Below are positions 10,215 through 20,466 of a stretch of 64,000 bases of DNA, in pieces. Below the pieces are notes generated by a model. The model searched no databases and was not told where the DNA came from. It saw only the letters and a list, made by a program, of their open reading frames with translations. Position 1 is the stretch's first letter; the number at the start of each line of letters is the position of its first letter. A program made the position numbers and the translations under genes. Source of the DNA: Piliocolobus tephrosceles (taxonomy: Eukaryota; Chordata; Mammalia; Primates; Cercopithecidae); assembly GCF_002776525.5 (NCBI RefSeq), contig NC_045438.1, positions 147,166,095 through 147,230,094 of the forward strand, given 5' to 3'.

Positions 10215-10412
10215 TCTTTTAGAGTTGGCCCAAGGGGCCATTAATCATTCTGTCTGGAGCCCAGAGAGAACCCTCAGGAAACAGGGGAAAGTGTAGCGAG
10301 CGGGCCAGCCACGGTGGCCATGATGAAGGTGCTGCCCACCGGGCTGGAAGCAGGCGCCGACTCTGTCTGGAGTGGAGAGCGCCATTTCCCCCCTCAGCGG
10401 CCTGCGCCTCAG
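10215..10412 (+). other. exon-like segment (candidate exon, unproven)
   Basis: A 198-bp segment bounded on the left by a pyrimidine-rich stretch ending in CAG (10212-10214). On the right is a near-consensus splice donor, CAG|GTGAGG, with GT at 10413-10414. Inside is a double ATG at 10320-10325. From the first ATG, 31 codons run open exactly to the donor (phase 0). I do not recognise the peptide. The segment lies at the start of a local CpG-rich island, so it could be a first or alternative exon of a transcript extending rightward. It could equally be a chance arrangement. No second exon with a matching frame was identified. Confidence 0.3.
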
Positions 10413-10645
10413 GTGAGGCCCCCACCCACCCCCTCACACCCCTAAAGCAGTTCTTGCCCCAATGTAATATGACGCGGAATGAGGTTTTTTTCTCCGAGGA
10501 AATCGAAACTGAAAAAACGCTGCAATCCGGGGAGCGAAATTAAAGGGAGGACCTTGAGCAGTTTCACAAGCAAACACAGGAGCAGCTGAGGAGGCCAGAG
10601 CGCAGGAAAGGCTTCCCCTTTGCAGCAACCCCACCCCGCGAGAAA
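10295..10645. promoter_or_regulatory. small CpG-rich island with ISRE-like motif
   Basis: By hand I count about 19 CpGs in about 350 bp, with GC near 55%. The non-Alu flanks are CpG-poor and AT-rich. The island includes a tgacgcgg CRE-half/E2F-like motif near 10469 and a run of GAAA units at 10499-10515. It is not a recognised repeat. This composition is typical of an unmethylated promoter or enhancer, but transcription cannot be shown from sequence alone. Confidence 0.5.
10499..10514 (+). promoter_or_regulatory. ISRE/IRF-type motif
   Basis: GAAATCGAAACTGAAA fits the interferon-stimulated response element core GAAANNGAAACT and adds a third GAAA at six-base spacing. That arrangement is favoured by IRF-family dimers and by ISGF3. 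The motif match is seen directly; binding is inferred. Confidence 0.5.
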
Positions 10646-10694
10646 AACCACCTAATCACAAAAACAAAAACTGAACTGTAAAATCCACACATCC

Positions 10695-11055
10695 GGCTGG
10701 GCGCAGTGGCTCACGCCTGTAATCCCAGCACTTTGGGAGGCTGAGGCGGGTGGATCAACTGAGGTCAGGGGTTCGAGACCAGCCTGGCCAACATGGTGAA
10801 ACCCCATCTCTACTAAAAACACAAAAATTAGCCTGGCATTGTGGCGGGTGCCTGTAGTCCCAGCTACTCGGGAGGCTGAGGCAGGAGAATCGTTTGAATA
10901 CGGGAGGCAGAGGTTGCAGTGAGCTGTGATCACGCCATTGTACTCCAGCCTGGGCCACAGAGTGAGTCTCCATCTCAAAATAAAATTAATATAATATAAT
11001 ATAATATAATATAATATAATATAATATAATATAATATAATATAATATAACATAAT
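10695..11055 (+). mobile_element. Alu SINE with pentanucleotide tail
   Basis: Full-length sense Alu with a 15-bp perfect TSD, aaaatccacacatcc, at 10680-10694 and 11056-11070. Its tail has become the (ATAAT)n array listed separately. Confidence 0.97.
10988..11050 (+). repeat. (ATAAT)n microsatellite, about 12 units
   Basis: A near-perfect pentanucleotide array that is the tail of the preceding Alu. The purity and length make it a likely polymorphic STR. Confidence 0.95.
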
Positions 11056-11070
11056 AAAATCCACACATCC

Positions 11071-11666
11071 TACTGTGGTTCTCCTATGTTTTACCCCCAA
11101 ATTCTCTTTCTGTGTGACAGCAACCTCAACAGAAGTGGTCACAAGCAAGTCGCCTCCCTCCCACTCCTCAGAAAACTCGTGGGCTGATTTCATTGAGATT
11201 GATTTAATCTCTTTGTAAGGCACTCATCGACATCAAGCAAAATCCATGGCCAGGCCAGGAACTTGAGGCACAGTGTGAATGCCACAAGATCAATCTCCAG
11301 AGAATCAACCTAGAAGCCTGAGTGTAAATATGGAAAAGGCCCTGGACCCTTGGTAGAGGGAGCCCAGCACCCCTGCCTGCTCTGCTCCTTTTTGGCAGCC
11401 CAGTGCCAGGGCACCACCAGGCCCCTGCTGTAAGCCAAGTTCAGGAAGCAATGAAAATGGGTTTGGCCTTGGGAGTATATATACCGTTTGCTATTAATAG
11501 TGCTAAAATTAAATTTCCCTTTCTCAAGAGACCTAGGTATGGGAATTCGGTTTGCCATAACTGTGTATACCTCCCTTGGCGGGTGCTAGGCCCTCATTTG
11601 TTCTCAATTGCTTCCTCTTTTTATCAGTGCAGCCCTTCTGCTCATCCTTCCTTCAAAAAGACCATC
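11071..11666. other. unique sequence
   Basis: About 600 bp without a recognised repeat. Open frames of about 80-120 codons overlap an Alu or lack any family signature, so I see no gene. Confidence 0.45.
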
Positions 11667-11990
11667 GGCCGGGCGCAGTGGCTAACATGTGTAATCCCAA
11701 CACTTTGGGAGGCCGAAGCAGGTGGATCACTTGAGGCCAGGAGTTCAAGACCAGCCTGGTCAACATGGTGAAACCCATCTCTACTAAAAATACAAAAATT
11801 AGCTGGGCGTGGTGGTGCACGTCTGTAATCCCAGCTACTTGGGAAACTGATGCAGGAGAATCACTTGAACCCGGGAGGCGGAAGTTGTAGTGAGCTGAGA
11901 TCATGCCACTGCACTGCAGCCTGGGTGACAAAGTGAGACTCTGTCTCAAAAATAAGTAAATAAATAAATAAATAAACGAAATGAAAATAA
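11667..11990 (+). mobile_element. Alu SINE
   Basis: Sense Alu with an (AAAT)n tail. TSD-like flanks are aaaaagaccatc on the left and aaaaagatcccatc on the right. Confidence 0.95.
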
Positions 11991-12045
11991 AAAGATCCCA
12001 TCCATTTTCTTGTGTTTATTTGCCAAAGAAAGCTGCTGTAGGGGA

Positions 12046-12555
12046 GAAAACATTTCTTCTTTCTAGGTTCATGGTTGAGATCCCTAAAACAAAAGACAGA
12101 TTACTAAGATAAAAGCATAACCAAATGTATTCAATAGTATACATTTTACATGACACAGGAGCCTTCAGAAATGGAAACTCGAAGAAACAGAGAAACCTGT
12201 GCATTTTTACGTTTGATGAAGAACAGACAATTGTGTAGAAGTGAGATTGGACAAAAAGGGGGTACGATCTAATGGAAATCAACTGGGGTGAACCTAGCAA
12301 GCTCTGTTTGTTCAGTTTCTTCTCTGTGGTTTTGTGTCTTCAGAGATAAGGACACTCCTTTCCTCTGGGTATAGGAAGGGTACCTCTTACATGAGAGTCT
12401 TCTGACCCACTTCAGGTGAAGGTCAGAGAATTCTTTTGTGGCCTGCTTCAGGGGAGGAGGGCAGGAGAGGGTCAGAGAGACCTTCCTGATTCTGCTGCTT
12501 TCTCAAATGCCAAGGTGTCGTATTTTGGGGTAGCATATTCTGAACCTCACCATTG
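12046..12555 (-). mobile_element. ERV-like LTR relic, copy B
   Basis: The longer partner of 3578-4022. It has the extra block around 12400-12470 that copy A lacks, with cttcaggtgaaggtcagagaa-type sequence. Read on the minus strand it resembles an ERV1-type LTR. The space between the copies (8 kb) holds L1, Tigger, L2 and Alu and no retroviral genes. The two are therefore independent solo copies of one family and not the ends of a provirus. Confidence 0.5.
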
Positions 12556-12559
12556 CCAC

Positions 12560-13029
12560 CTGTCCTCCACCCTGGCACGGTGTTGCAAAAACACAAAAGA
12601 TCCATCCCCACCACAAAGGAGAAGTGACACAGGAGTCAGTGATGGAAGCAGGAAGACAGATGCAGAAACGGCCAGCTAGCCCTGGAAAGCCTCCCAGACA
12701 CCCAGAAGCAGGAATATCTGTCACGTCAGCTGGACCCAGCACACGCTTCTCAGTTGTTGCTACTGAAAATACAGAGACAAGGTGCTGGAGCCTGCTCATC
12801 TCCGCCCCTGAAAGCAGATGATTCGTTTTCAGGAAGTGTGGGAGTCAGTTGTATGCTCACTGGAGTCTTAAAAGCAACCCTAGAGGGAGTATTGTGGAAA
12901 TCAGCTGATATTGCTACGAATAGGACTCTTTGTTTGTTTGTTTGTTTGTTTGAGAGCCTCTTGCTAATCTGGCCACAATAGTGAATCCAATAGTGCTGAG
13001 TAGGAGTGTGGCCTGGGTTCCCCTCCCAG
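12560..13029. other. unique sequence with (TTTG)6
   Basis: No mobile element recognised. A (TTTG)n array lies at 12928-12952. Overlapping short frames on both strands have no recognisable domains. Confidence 0.4.
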
Positions 13030-13195
13030 CCTTGCACTCACCAGCTGTAAGACACTAGGGAGGTTCCTTAACACCTCTTTGGCTGTGTTTCTTTCTCTGC
13101 AGGATGATAGTACCTAAAGGAGAACTAAATGAGTTAATCTACTTAAAAGAAATGTGCCTGGCACAATGTATTTCCCATTATTACCTGCTTTTAAT
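13030..13195 (+). repeat. MIR SINE
   Basis: Sense MIR order: ttgcactcaccagctgtaag, ggttccttaacacctctttg, tttctctgcaggatgatagtacct, aatgagttaat, gtgcctggcac. Confidence 0.75.
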
Positions 13196-13216
13196 ACACT
13201 AGGATGCAAAAGAGAT

Positions 13217-14945
13217 TGAGAAGCACTGATTTTTTTTTTTTTTTAATATACTTTAAGTTCTGGGTTACATGTGCAGAATGTGCAGTTTTGTTACATAGGT
13301 ATACATGTGCCTGGTGGTTTGCTGCACCCATCAACCCATCACCTATATTAGGTATTTCTCCTAATGTTATCCCTCCCCTAGACCCCCACCACCCAGCAGG
13401 CCCCAGTATGTGATGTTCCCCTGCCTGTGTCCATGTGGTCTTATTGTTCAAATCCCACTTATGAGTGAGAACATGTGGTGTTTGGTTTTCTGATCTTGTG
13501 ATAGTTTGCTGAGAATGATGGTTTCCAGCTTCATCCATGTCCCTGCAAAGGACATGAACTCATCCTTTTTTATGGCTGCATAGTATTCCATGGTATATAT
13601 GTGCCACATTTTCTTAATCCAGTCTATCATTGATGGACATTTGGGTTGGTTCCAAGTCTTTGCTATTGTGAATAGTGCCACAATAAACATACATGTGCAT
13701 GTGTCTTTATCTTAGAATGATTTATAATCCTTTGGGTATATGCTCTATAATGGGATTGCTGTATCAAATGGTATTTTCAGTTCTAGATCCTTGAGGAATC
13801 ACCACTCTGTTTCCACAATGGTTGAACTAATTTACACTCCCACCAACAGTGTAAAAGCCTTCCTGTTTTTTCACAACCTCTCCAGCATCTGTTGTTTCCT
13901 GACTTTTTAATGATAGCCATTCTAACTGGCATGAGATGGTATCTCATTGTGGTTTTGATTTGCATTTCTCTGATGACCAGTGATGATGAGCATTTTTTCA
14001 TGTGTCTGTTGGCTGCATAAATGTATTCTTTTGAGAAGTGTCTGTTCATATCCTTTGCCCATTTTTTGATGGTTTTTTTTTTTTTTCTTATAAATTTGTT
14101 TAAGTTCTTTGTAGATTCTGGATGTTAGCCCTTTGTCAGATGGATAGATTGCAAAAATTTTCTCCCATTCTGTAGGTTGCCTGTTCAGTCTGATGATGGT
14201 TTATTTTGCTGTGCAGAAGCTCTTTAGTTTAATTAGATCCCATTTGTCAAGTTTGGCTTTTGTTTTTGGTGTTTTAGACATGAAGTCTTTGCCCACGCTT
14301 ATGTCCTGAACGGTATTGCCCAGGTTTTCTTCTAGGATTTTTATGGTCCTAGGTCTTACATTTAAGTCTTTGATCCATCTTGAGTTGATTTTTGTAAAAG
14401 GTTTAAGGAAAGGGTCCAGTTTCAATTTTTTGCATATGGCTAGCCAGTTTTCCCAACACCATTTATTAAATAGGGAATCTTTTCCCATTGCTTGTGTGTG
14501 TCAGGTTTGTCAAAGATCAGATGGTTGTAGCTGTGTGGTGTTATTTCTGAGGCCTCCATTCTGTTCTATTTGTCTATATATCTGTTTGGGTACCAGTACC
14601 ATGCTGTTTTGGTTACTGTGGCCTTGTTGTAGTATAGTTTGAAGTCAGGTAGTGTGATGCCTCCAGCTTTGTTCTTGCCCAGGATTGTCTTGGCTCTGTG
14701 GGCTCTTTTTTCTTCCATATAAAGTTTAAAGTAGTTTTTTCCACTTCTGTGAAGAATGTCAGTGGTAGCTTGATGGGGATAGCATTAAATCTATAAATTA
14801 CTTTGGGCAGTATGGCCATTTTCACAATATTGATTCTTCCTATCCATGAGCATGGAATTTTTTTCCATTTGTTTGTGTCCTCTCTTATTTCCTTGAGCAG
14901 TGGTTTGTAGTTATCCTTGAAGAGGTCTGAGAAGCACTGATTTTT
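13217..14945 (-). mobile_element. 5'-truncated L1, antisense, with TSD
   Basis: A 1.7-kb antisense primate L1. The poly(T) of the 3' tail starts near 13231, followed by the 3' UTR and then the last third of ORF2 up to 14927. The TSD is tgagaagcactgattttt at 14928-14945. Its left copy at 13217-13234 runs into the poly(T). The clean TSD and 5' truncation are the signature of target-primed reverse transcription. The frame is broken into pieces (14960-14613, 14488-14201, 14049-13783, 13690-13448). Confidence 0.96.
13448..14927 (-). pseudogene. L1 ORF2 remnant, frameshifted
   Basis: Reverse transcriptase C-terminal and cysteine-rich parts of ORF2p, split over at least four open blocks by frameshifts and stops. 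The CCHC cysteines and histidine are still visible in the 13783-14049 block. It has no start or promoter and encodes no functional protein. Confidence 0.9.
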
Positions 14946-15219
14946 AAAAAACAAAACCAAACCCCAAACCCCTGTATGCTTAACAAAGTAGCTTCAGATG
15001 GATGTGGCAAACTGAAGACATTTAGCTGCTAGAACTTTTCAAATTGAGCCACAAAAATGAGCAGAAACACAAAAACAAGGATTCACCAAATAAGTGTAAA
15101 AGAAATCAGGTTGAGAGAAGAGGTAAATTTAAAAACGCATCTTGGGTATAGCAGCTTCATCTGCTGATTCCACCCCAATGCACGTAAGTAAGGATGGAAA
15201 CACAAGAAATCCTAGTTAC
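14946..15219. other. unique sequence
   Basis: A-rich, no recognised element. Confidence 0.4.
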
Positions 15220-15229
15220 CTGATAGACC

Positions 15230-15542
15230 ATTTATTTATTTATTTATTTTTGATGGAGTCTCACCCTGTCATCCAGGATGGAATGCAGTGGTGCAATCTT
15301 GGCTCTCTGAAACCTCTGCCTCCAAGCAATTCTGCCTTAGCCTCCTGAGTACCTGGGATTACAAGCACGCACCACCACGCCCAGCTAATTACGCACCACC
15401 ATGCCCAGCTAATTTTTGTATTTTCTGTAGAGATGGGGATTCACCATGTTGGCCAGGCTGGTCTTGAACTCCTGACCTCAAGTGATCCACTCTCCTCAGC
15501 CTCCTAAGTGCTAGGGTTACAGGCGCGAGCCACTGCGCCAGA
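15230..15542 (-). mobile_element. Alu SINE, antisense, with internal 24-bp duplication
   Basis: Antisense Alu with an (ATTT)n tail at 15230-15250. The TSD is cctgatagacc, at 15219-15229 and from 15544. The left-monomer region contains a 24-bp tandem duplication (15367-15390 and 15391-15414) differing at one base. Confidence 0.95.
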
Positions 15543-16728
15543 CCCTGATAGACCTTTGAAGTTCATTTGAGAAGCTGAAGTCCTTCAGAGCAATTATTCG
15601 GATGTTTTTGCTGTTTTTAGACAAAACTCTGAGAACATTCATGTGCAGATGCAGAAAGCTCATAGCTTCTCAAAGGTGCAAAGCTACTGTCAGAGCCAAA
15701 CGTTACTGGGAAGAAAGGGAAATCGATAAATACCCAGGTTTTTCCCATATGAAAAAAAGTTCTCTTTTGTCCAAGGCTTCATTTTCTGAAGTCGTCCCAG
15801 GCAAATATTCTAATTGGGCTTTCTGTTTCCAGCTTTGGTTCCTAGTGCACTGGGCCCCCTGCCTTCTTTTGGACTCCATGACTTAAGATATTTATTGTTT
15901 CAGGGACAGACTGTGCCAGGAGCATTTTAGTCTCAGACAGAAAACAAAAATAGATGCACTTCAAAAATGATCCAAGTGTTGTTATGTTTCTGACTTTTTT
16001 TTTTTAACCCCTCAACCATTTTAAAAGTATTCCTGCTGTTTGAAATAATCACCTGAATCTCCCGAGAAGCTTTAAACCGTGTTAGACAATTAAACAGATT
16101 CCTGGCATCGCTGAGGCCATCTGTGTGTCTGGGTAGCCTATAAGCAACACAGTGAAGCCAGAGGTAGTGTTTGGAGAGAGCTCGACAGGAGAAAGTATAT
16201 CTTTTTGCCCCCTAGAAGAGACCGCATCTCAAAGTTGCTTTGATAATATCCCCACGACTTCTTGTCAGCGTGATGCTTCCAGCACAGTTTTGTTGAAAAA
16301 TGCCTTTTGTGCTGACAAGACCACGTGGGCTTTGACCCCAACCTTGTTTTCTCACAGTTAATAAATTACAAGAAAACAGAGCTGGAGGATACTCCAAAGA
16401 AATAAACTTTCTTTTCCATGATTATCTATGGTATAACATCCCTGAGAACATGGACGGGGGTTACTACTGTAATGTGATGATCTGTGTACCCAGGAGCCGT
16501 GCGGCTCTGAGCACAGACATCTGTCTGGACAGGTAACTTTGGGTCACTGAAAGGTCAACTATAAAGCAGTGCTCAAATGGGTGACAGTAAGAACTCTTCT
16601 GTCTGGAAAACACACTGTAATTGTATCTTTTGTGTCCACAAAAACCATTTCTGCATCTAGAAGCAAAGGTGGGCTTTCTATGCCAATATCAGAAGGACAC
16701 AATGAAATGGTGGAAATGTAGGCACCAT
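15543..16728. other. unique sequence with palindromic E-box
   Basis: No repeat recognised over about 1.2 kb. A perfect palindromic E-box CCACGTGG lies at 16321-16328, next to a TGACC nuclear-receptor-like half site. Short frames on both strands overlap each other at 16138-16397 and none carries a signature. Confidence 0.4.
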
Positions 16729-16770
16729 ATACATACACACATACACACACACACACATATGTATATATAA
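16729..16770 (+). repeat. (CA)n/(TA)n microsatellite
   Basis: About 12 CA units with interruptions, then a TA-rich end. Confidence 0.9.
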
Positions 16771-16844
16771 ATTTTTTTAAGTAGACTGGTTTCAGAAATT
16801 AGTTGGACAGCTCTCACAAATATATAAAATTTTAAGCACGTCTG

Positions 16845-17345
16845 TTTTTAAAATTGTGGTAAAATACACATAACATAAAATGTACGACCTTAACCATTCT
16901 TAAGTGTACAGTTCAATACTATCAAGTATCTTCACACTATTGTGCAAACAATCTCTACAACTTTTTCATCTTGCAGAGTAAAAACGATGCCCATGAAATG
17001 ACCCTCCATTAACAAGTTTTGTTGTTGTTGTTGTTTTGAGACAGAGTCTTCATCTGTTGCCCAGGCTGGAATGCAGTAGCACGATCTCGGTTCATCTCAA
17101 CTTCTGCCTCCTGGGTTCAAACGATTCTCATGCCTCACCTCCTGAGTAGCTGGGACTACAGGCATCTGCAACCATGCCCAGTTATTTTATTTTATTTTAT
17201 TTTTTGTATTTTTAATAGAGATAAGATTCCATCATATTGGCCAGGCTGGTCTCAAACTCCTGGCCTCAAGTGATCTGCTCACCTCAGCCTCCCAAAGTGC
17301 TGGGATTACAGGCAACAAGTTGCTTCTTAAAGTAAGTTTGTGTAT
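16845..17345 (-). mobile_element. L1M 3' fragment, antisense, split by an Alu
   Basis: Left part 16845-17019 has the classic old-L1 antisense block (aaattgtggtaaaataca, cataacataaaatgtacga, aagtgtacagttcaatact, tcatcttgcagagta). The Alu at 17020-17312 interrupts it. The same L1 block occurs at 55678-55840. Confidence 0.75.
17020..17312 (-). mobile_element. Alu SINE, antisense, 5'-truncated
   Basis: Begins with a (TTG)n tail near 17020 and stops at ggattacagg, so the first about 25 bp of Alu are missing. TSD aacaagtt lies on both sides (17011-17018 and 17313-17320). A (TTTTA)n run at 17184-17206 lies in the centre. Confidence 0.93.
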
Positions 17346-18530
17346 TACTCAATGAAAATTAAAAAGTACTTTAAAAAATTAAGCAAAATGTAATGACCTT
17401 AGCTATTCTTTAAAGAAGGCTTTTGAATTGGAAAATTTTTCAAGTCAATCTGACAATTGCTAGCGATTTGACAATTGCTTTGGACAGAATAAAAAAGGCC
17501 CATAGTCAACAATAGAATAAAGTCTGTGACTTTAGTACATAAAACACACATGGTAAGGTCCAGTACATTGCAAGAGCTGGGCCACACATTTCCCTGAAGG
17601 CCCTCTGACAGCTGATGTGAAGGGAGAAAGACAAGCAACTACAGAGGGTCAAAAGTGAATTGGCTACTGCTCTCTGGAGACCGAGAGAAAAATGAGTTTC
17701 AGGAAAGGCAGTGACTGAAGGGTATTGGCAAGAAGTGAGCACACCTGGATTAAGACAAAAAGAGCTGGGGGTGAATGGGAATGGTATGGACTCAGGACAG
17801 GAGTCTAAGGGAAATTAGAGTGCCTTTCTAGAACTCACAGATGGAAAGAGTGTATGCAACTTCCTTGACCCAGGTTGGGGGGCAGGGATGAAGACAAGAC
17901 AAAAGATCTTAATGATAGATTCTACAGCAGCAAGTCACTCTAGATTCTAAAACTCTGATTCTAAATTGGAGCTAGGTCATGAGAGAATGATGGATCAAAG
18001 AGGCACAGTTCATCTCCAGAAAGAACTTTCCTGATATCTAAGCTAGTGAGAAGAAGAAGCAAACTCACCTTCAAATCTATATCTAAGCTAAGTGCCTGAA
18101 ATCTACATCCAAAAGGATAAGTTATATTTCCATAGTCTTCATTCCATAATACACATGGCACTTTAAAGTCTCCAAGATTATATTCTAAGGAGGAAAATCC
18201 TTTGGATGCTGGCACTAGAATCTACTAGAAGAAAATAGAGAGAATGTCTGCTAAATTCAGGCATAAACAGAGATGAAAATCTGTCTCTTAGGATTGATGG
18301 CATGGATGGTGTGGAAGAGAAACTTTTCATGGGTTCTCATAAGATGCTTTTAGATCCATGGAAGAGAAACAGTCAAATGTGGATGTTCCTGACAGCAGCT
18401 CACAGCTTTACTTGGAAGAATTTTAGCAGTGTTTCCTGAAATTTGGAGAGTTTTCAAGCATATTCTATGGCATTTTTATAAAGCTATATCCTATAGAGCT
18501 AGAATATTACTGTTTCTCAGACTTTTTTTA
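17346..18530. other. unique sequence
   Basis: About 1.2 kb without a recognised repeat or gene. Minus-strand frames of 78-84 codons at 17399-17742 and 17961-18215 lack signatures. Confidence 0.4.
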
Positions 18531-18531
18531 A

Positions 18532-18834
18532 AAAATATTTTTCCTTTTTTTAGGCAGGGTCTCACTCCTTTGCCTAGGCTGGAGTGCAGTGGCATGATCT
18601 TGGCTCACTGCAACCTCTGCCTCCTGCGTTCAAGTGATCCTCCCACCTCAGCCTCCTGAGTATCTGGGACTACAGGCACGCACCAGCACGCCTGGCTAAT
18701 TTTTATTTTTTTTTGGTAGAGGCAGGGATTTCGCCATGTTGCCCAGGCTGGTCTTGAACTCCTGGGCTCAAGTGATCCACCCATCTCAGCCTCCCAAAGT
18801 GCTGGGATTACAGGTATGAGCCACCATGCCCGGC
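18532..18834 (-). mobile_element. Alu SINE, antisense
   Basis: Full-length antisense Alu with a T-rich tail. Confidence 0.95.
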
Positions 18835-18864
18835 CTCTTTCTTATATTGCCATTGTACTTGGGT

Positions 18865-19080
18865 TGTAATAGGTGCCATGGTGGAGTGGAGGAAGAACTG
18901 GTGTTAGGTTCCAGGACAAGTTTCATTATTTATTAGCTATGCAACACTGGGCAAATCACTTGAACACTCCGAGCTTTCGTTTTCCATCTGTATCAAGAGG
19001 AAGGTCATACTGTCTTTTAAAAATCATCAGAAGGAATGTGAATCAAACTGGATGCAAGAAAGTACTTGATAGATTTAAGA
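18865..19080 (+). repeat. MIR SINE
   Basis: Blocks in MIR order: tattagctatgcaacactggg, caaatcacttgaacactccgag, tttccatctgtatcaa, then a diverged 3' part. Confidence 0.7.
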
Positions 19081-19403
19081 ATATAGTGTGGAACTTCCAG
19101 CAACATGGCAAATGAACCTGATGTGGGCTGGCTTCTTCCAGTTCCAAAGACGCCCACATAGGGGATAAAATATAACATTTAAAAATATAGAGGGAGAGCT
19201 CAGTTTGAAAGAAAATAAGGGAAACCACAGGTGCCAGAAATGAAAGAAACCAAAGCCAGAAGAGTGAGCAGAAGCGAGTGGAGAAGCTGCCCCTTGGGTT
19301 TTCACTGGGTTTCCAGAGTTCTTAGATGCAAAGCAATGAGTTTCTAGTGCTTGTAGAGGCCAAGCCTTTGCCTATGGAAGGTGATGGAAGGGTGACAAGG
19401 AGC
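19081..19403. other. unclassified, purine-rich
   Basis: Purine-rich sequence with a faint resemblance to old L1 5' UTR/ORF1-side sequence. Not secure. Confidence 0.25.
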
Positions 19404-19850
19404 TGTATTGGTTTGCGAGGGCTGCCATAAAAAAACCCCACAGACTGGGTGGCTCAGATGACAGAAATTTATTTTCTCACAGTTTGGGAGGCTGAAAGTC
19501 CAAGATCAATGTGTGGGCTGGTTTGGTTTCTCCTGCGGCTTCAGTCCTTGGCTTGCCACAGGAACAGTGGTCTTAACAGTTGCCAGGCCCAGAATGAAGC
19601 ACTTTACTTACACGCATTCTCATCTAGTCCTTGCAACATATCCACCTCCTCTAGGTGTCCTCACAAAACACAGCCTTTCCTGTGCACGTGCACAACCCTG
19701 GAGGCTCTTTTTCTTCAGTTAAGGACATCAGTCATATTGAATTAGGGCCTGCCTTTATTCCCTATTTCCAAATACAGCCACACATTCTGAGGTCGTCAGG
19801 GTTAGGGCTCCCATATACAAATTTTGGTAAGGATACAATCCAATCCACAT
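19404..19850 (-). mobile_element. MaLR-like LTR, antisense, with internal insert
   Basis: Antisense LTR beginning tgtattggtttgcgagggctgcc-like and ending in the caatccacatcag region. The blocks 'cagaaatttattttctcaca', 'gacatcagtcatattgaatta' and 'ccaaatacagccacacattctg' are in family order. The expected tgtgtcctcacatgg-type region is preceded by about 80 foreign bases (19558-19640) copied from a MIR sequence. Family name not decided (MLT1-like). Confidence 0.65.
19572..19637 (+). repeat. MIR-derived insert shared with 22162-22228
   Basis: Starts cttaacagttgcc and ends gtccttgcaaca. It matches 22162-22228 with about 5 mismatches and one 2-nt gap over about 65 bp by eye. Independent MIR copies are normally much more diverged, so the two are not independent. 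Confidence 0.75.
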
Positions 19851-19939
19851 CAGAGGCCAACAAAAACCCTAAACATGAGCCTAGAGAGGCAGCACCAAAG
19901 CATAAGAAATCTTACCACTTATCAAGTGTTAGGTGGGAT

Positions 19940-20247
19940 GGCCAGGCACAGTGGCTCACGCCTATAATCCTAGCACTTTGGGAAGCTGAGGCGGGCAGAT
20001 GGCTTGAGCTCAGGAGTTCAGGAGCAGCCTGGGCAACATAGTGAGACCCTGTTTCTAGAAAAAAAATTAGCCAAGCATGGTGGTGAGCACCTGTAATCCT
20101 AGCTGCTTTTGAGGCCAAGGTGAGAGTAACACTTGAGCCCAGGAGTTCAAGACTGCAGTGAGCTGTGATCACACCACCGCACTACAATTGTCTCTAGAAG
20201 ATATTTAGACAGATTTAGAGATCATCCCATCCAAAAAAAAAAAAAAA
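19940..20247 (+). mobile_element. old Alu (AluJ-like) SINE
   Basis: Sense Alu with J-type features (cttgagctcaggagttc, gggcaacatagtgagacc). Its right monomer is degraded after about 20180 before an A-run at 20234-20247. Confidence 0.88.
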
Positions 20248-20274
20248 GATAATAGAGTAATTGAATGCAATAGA

Positions 20275-20466
20275 CTGATGGTTTCCAAAGTGTGTTCCCT
20301 GGACCAGCAATCAGCATCATCTGGGCAATTGTTAAAAATGCACATTCTCAGGCCCTGTCCCAGACCTCCTGACTCAGAAACCCTGGGAGTGAAGCCCAGT
20401 GGGGCTTGTGTTTTAAGAGGTCCTCCAGGCGATTGTGATGGCTGCAGAAATGTGAGAAGCATTGCA
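20275..20466 (+). mobile_element. MER5A-like hAT element
   Basis: A short non-autonomous hAT-Charlie relic: gtttccaaagtgtg, cagcatcatctgggca, aaaatgcacattctcagg, ccagacctcctgactcagaaa, tccaggcgattgtgatg, then gtgagaagcattg. The terminal tg and a caata-like flanking repeat are present. Confidence 0.75.

Noticed and set aside
10652..11223. 138-codon and 82-codon minus-strand frames with tyrosine/isoleucine/leucine repeats
   Set aside because: They read through an Alu and its (ATAAT)n tail.
3578..12555. Possible full-length endogenous provirus between the two LTR-like copies
   Set aside because: The intervening sequence is L1, L2, Tigger and Alu, with no retroviral genes or primer-binding site seen.
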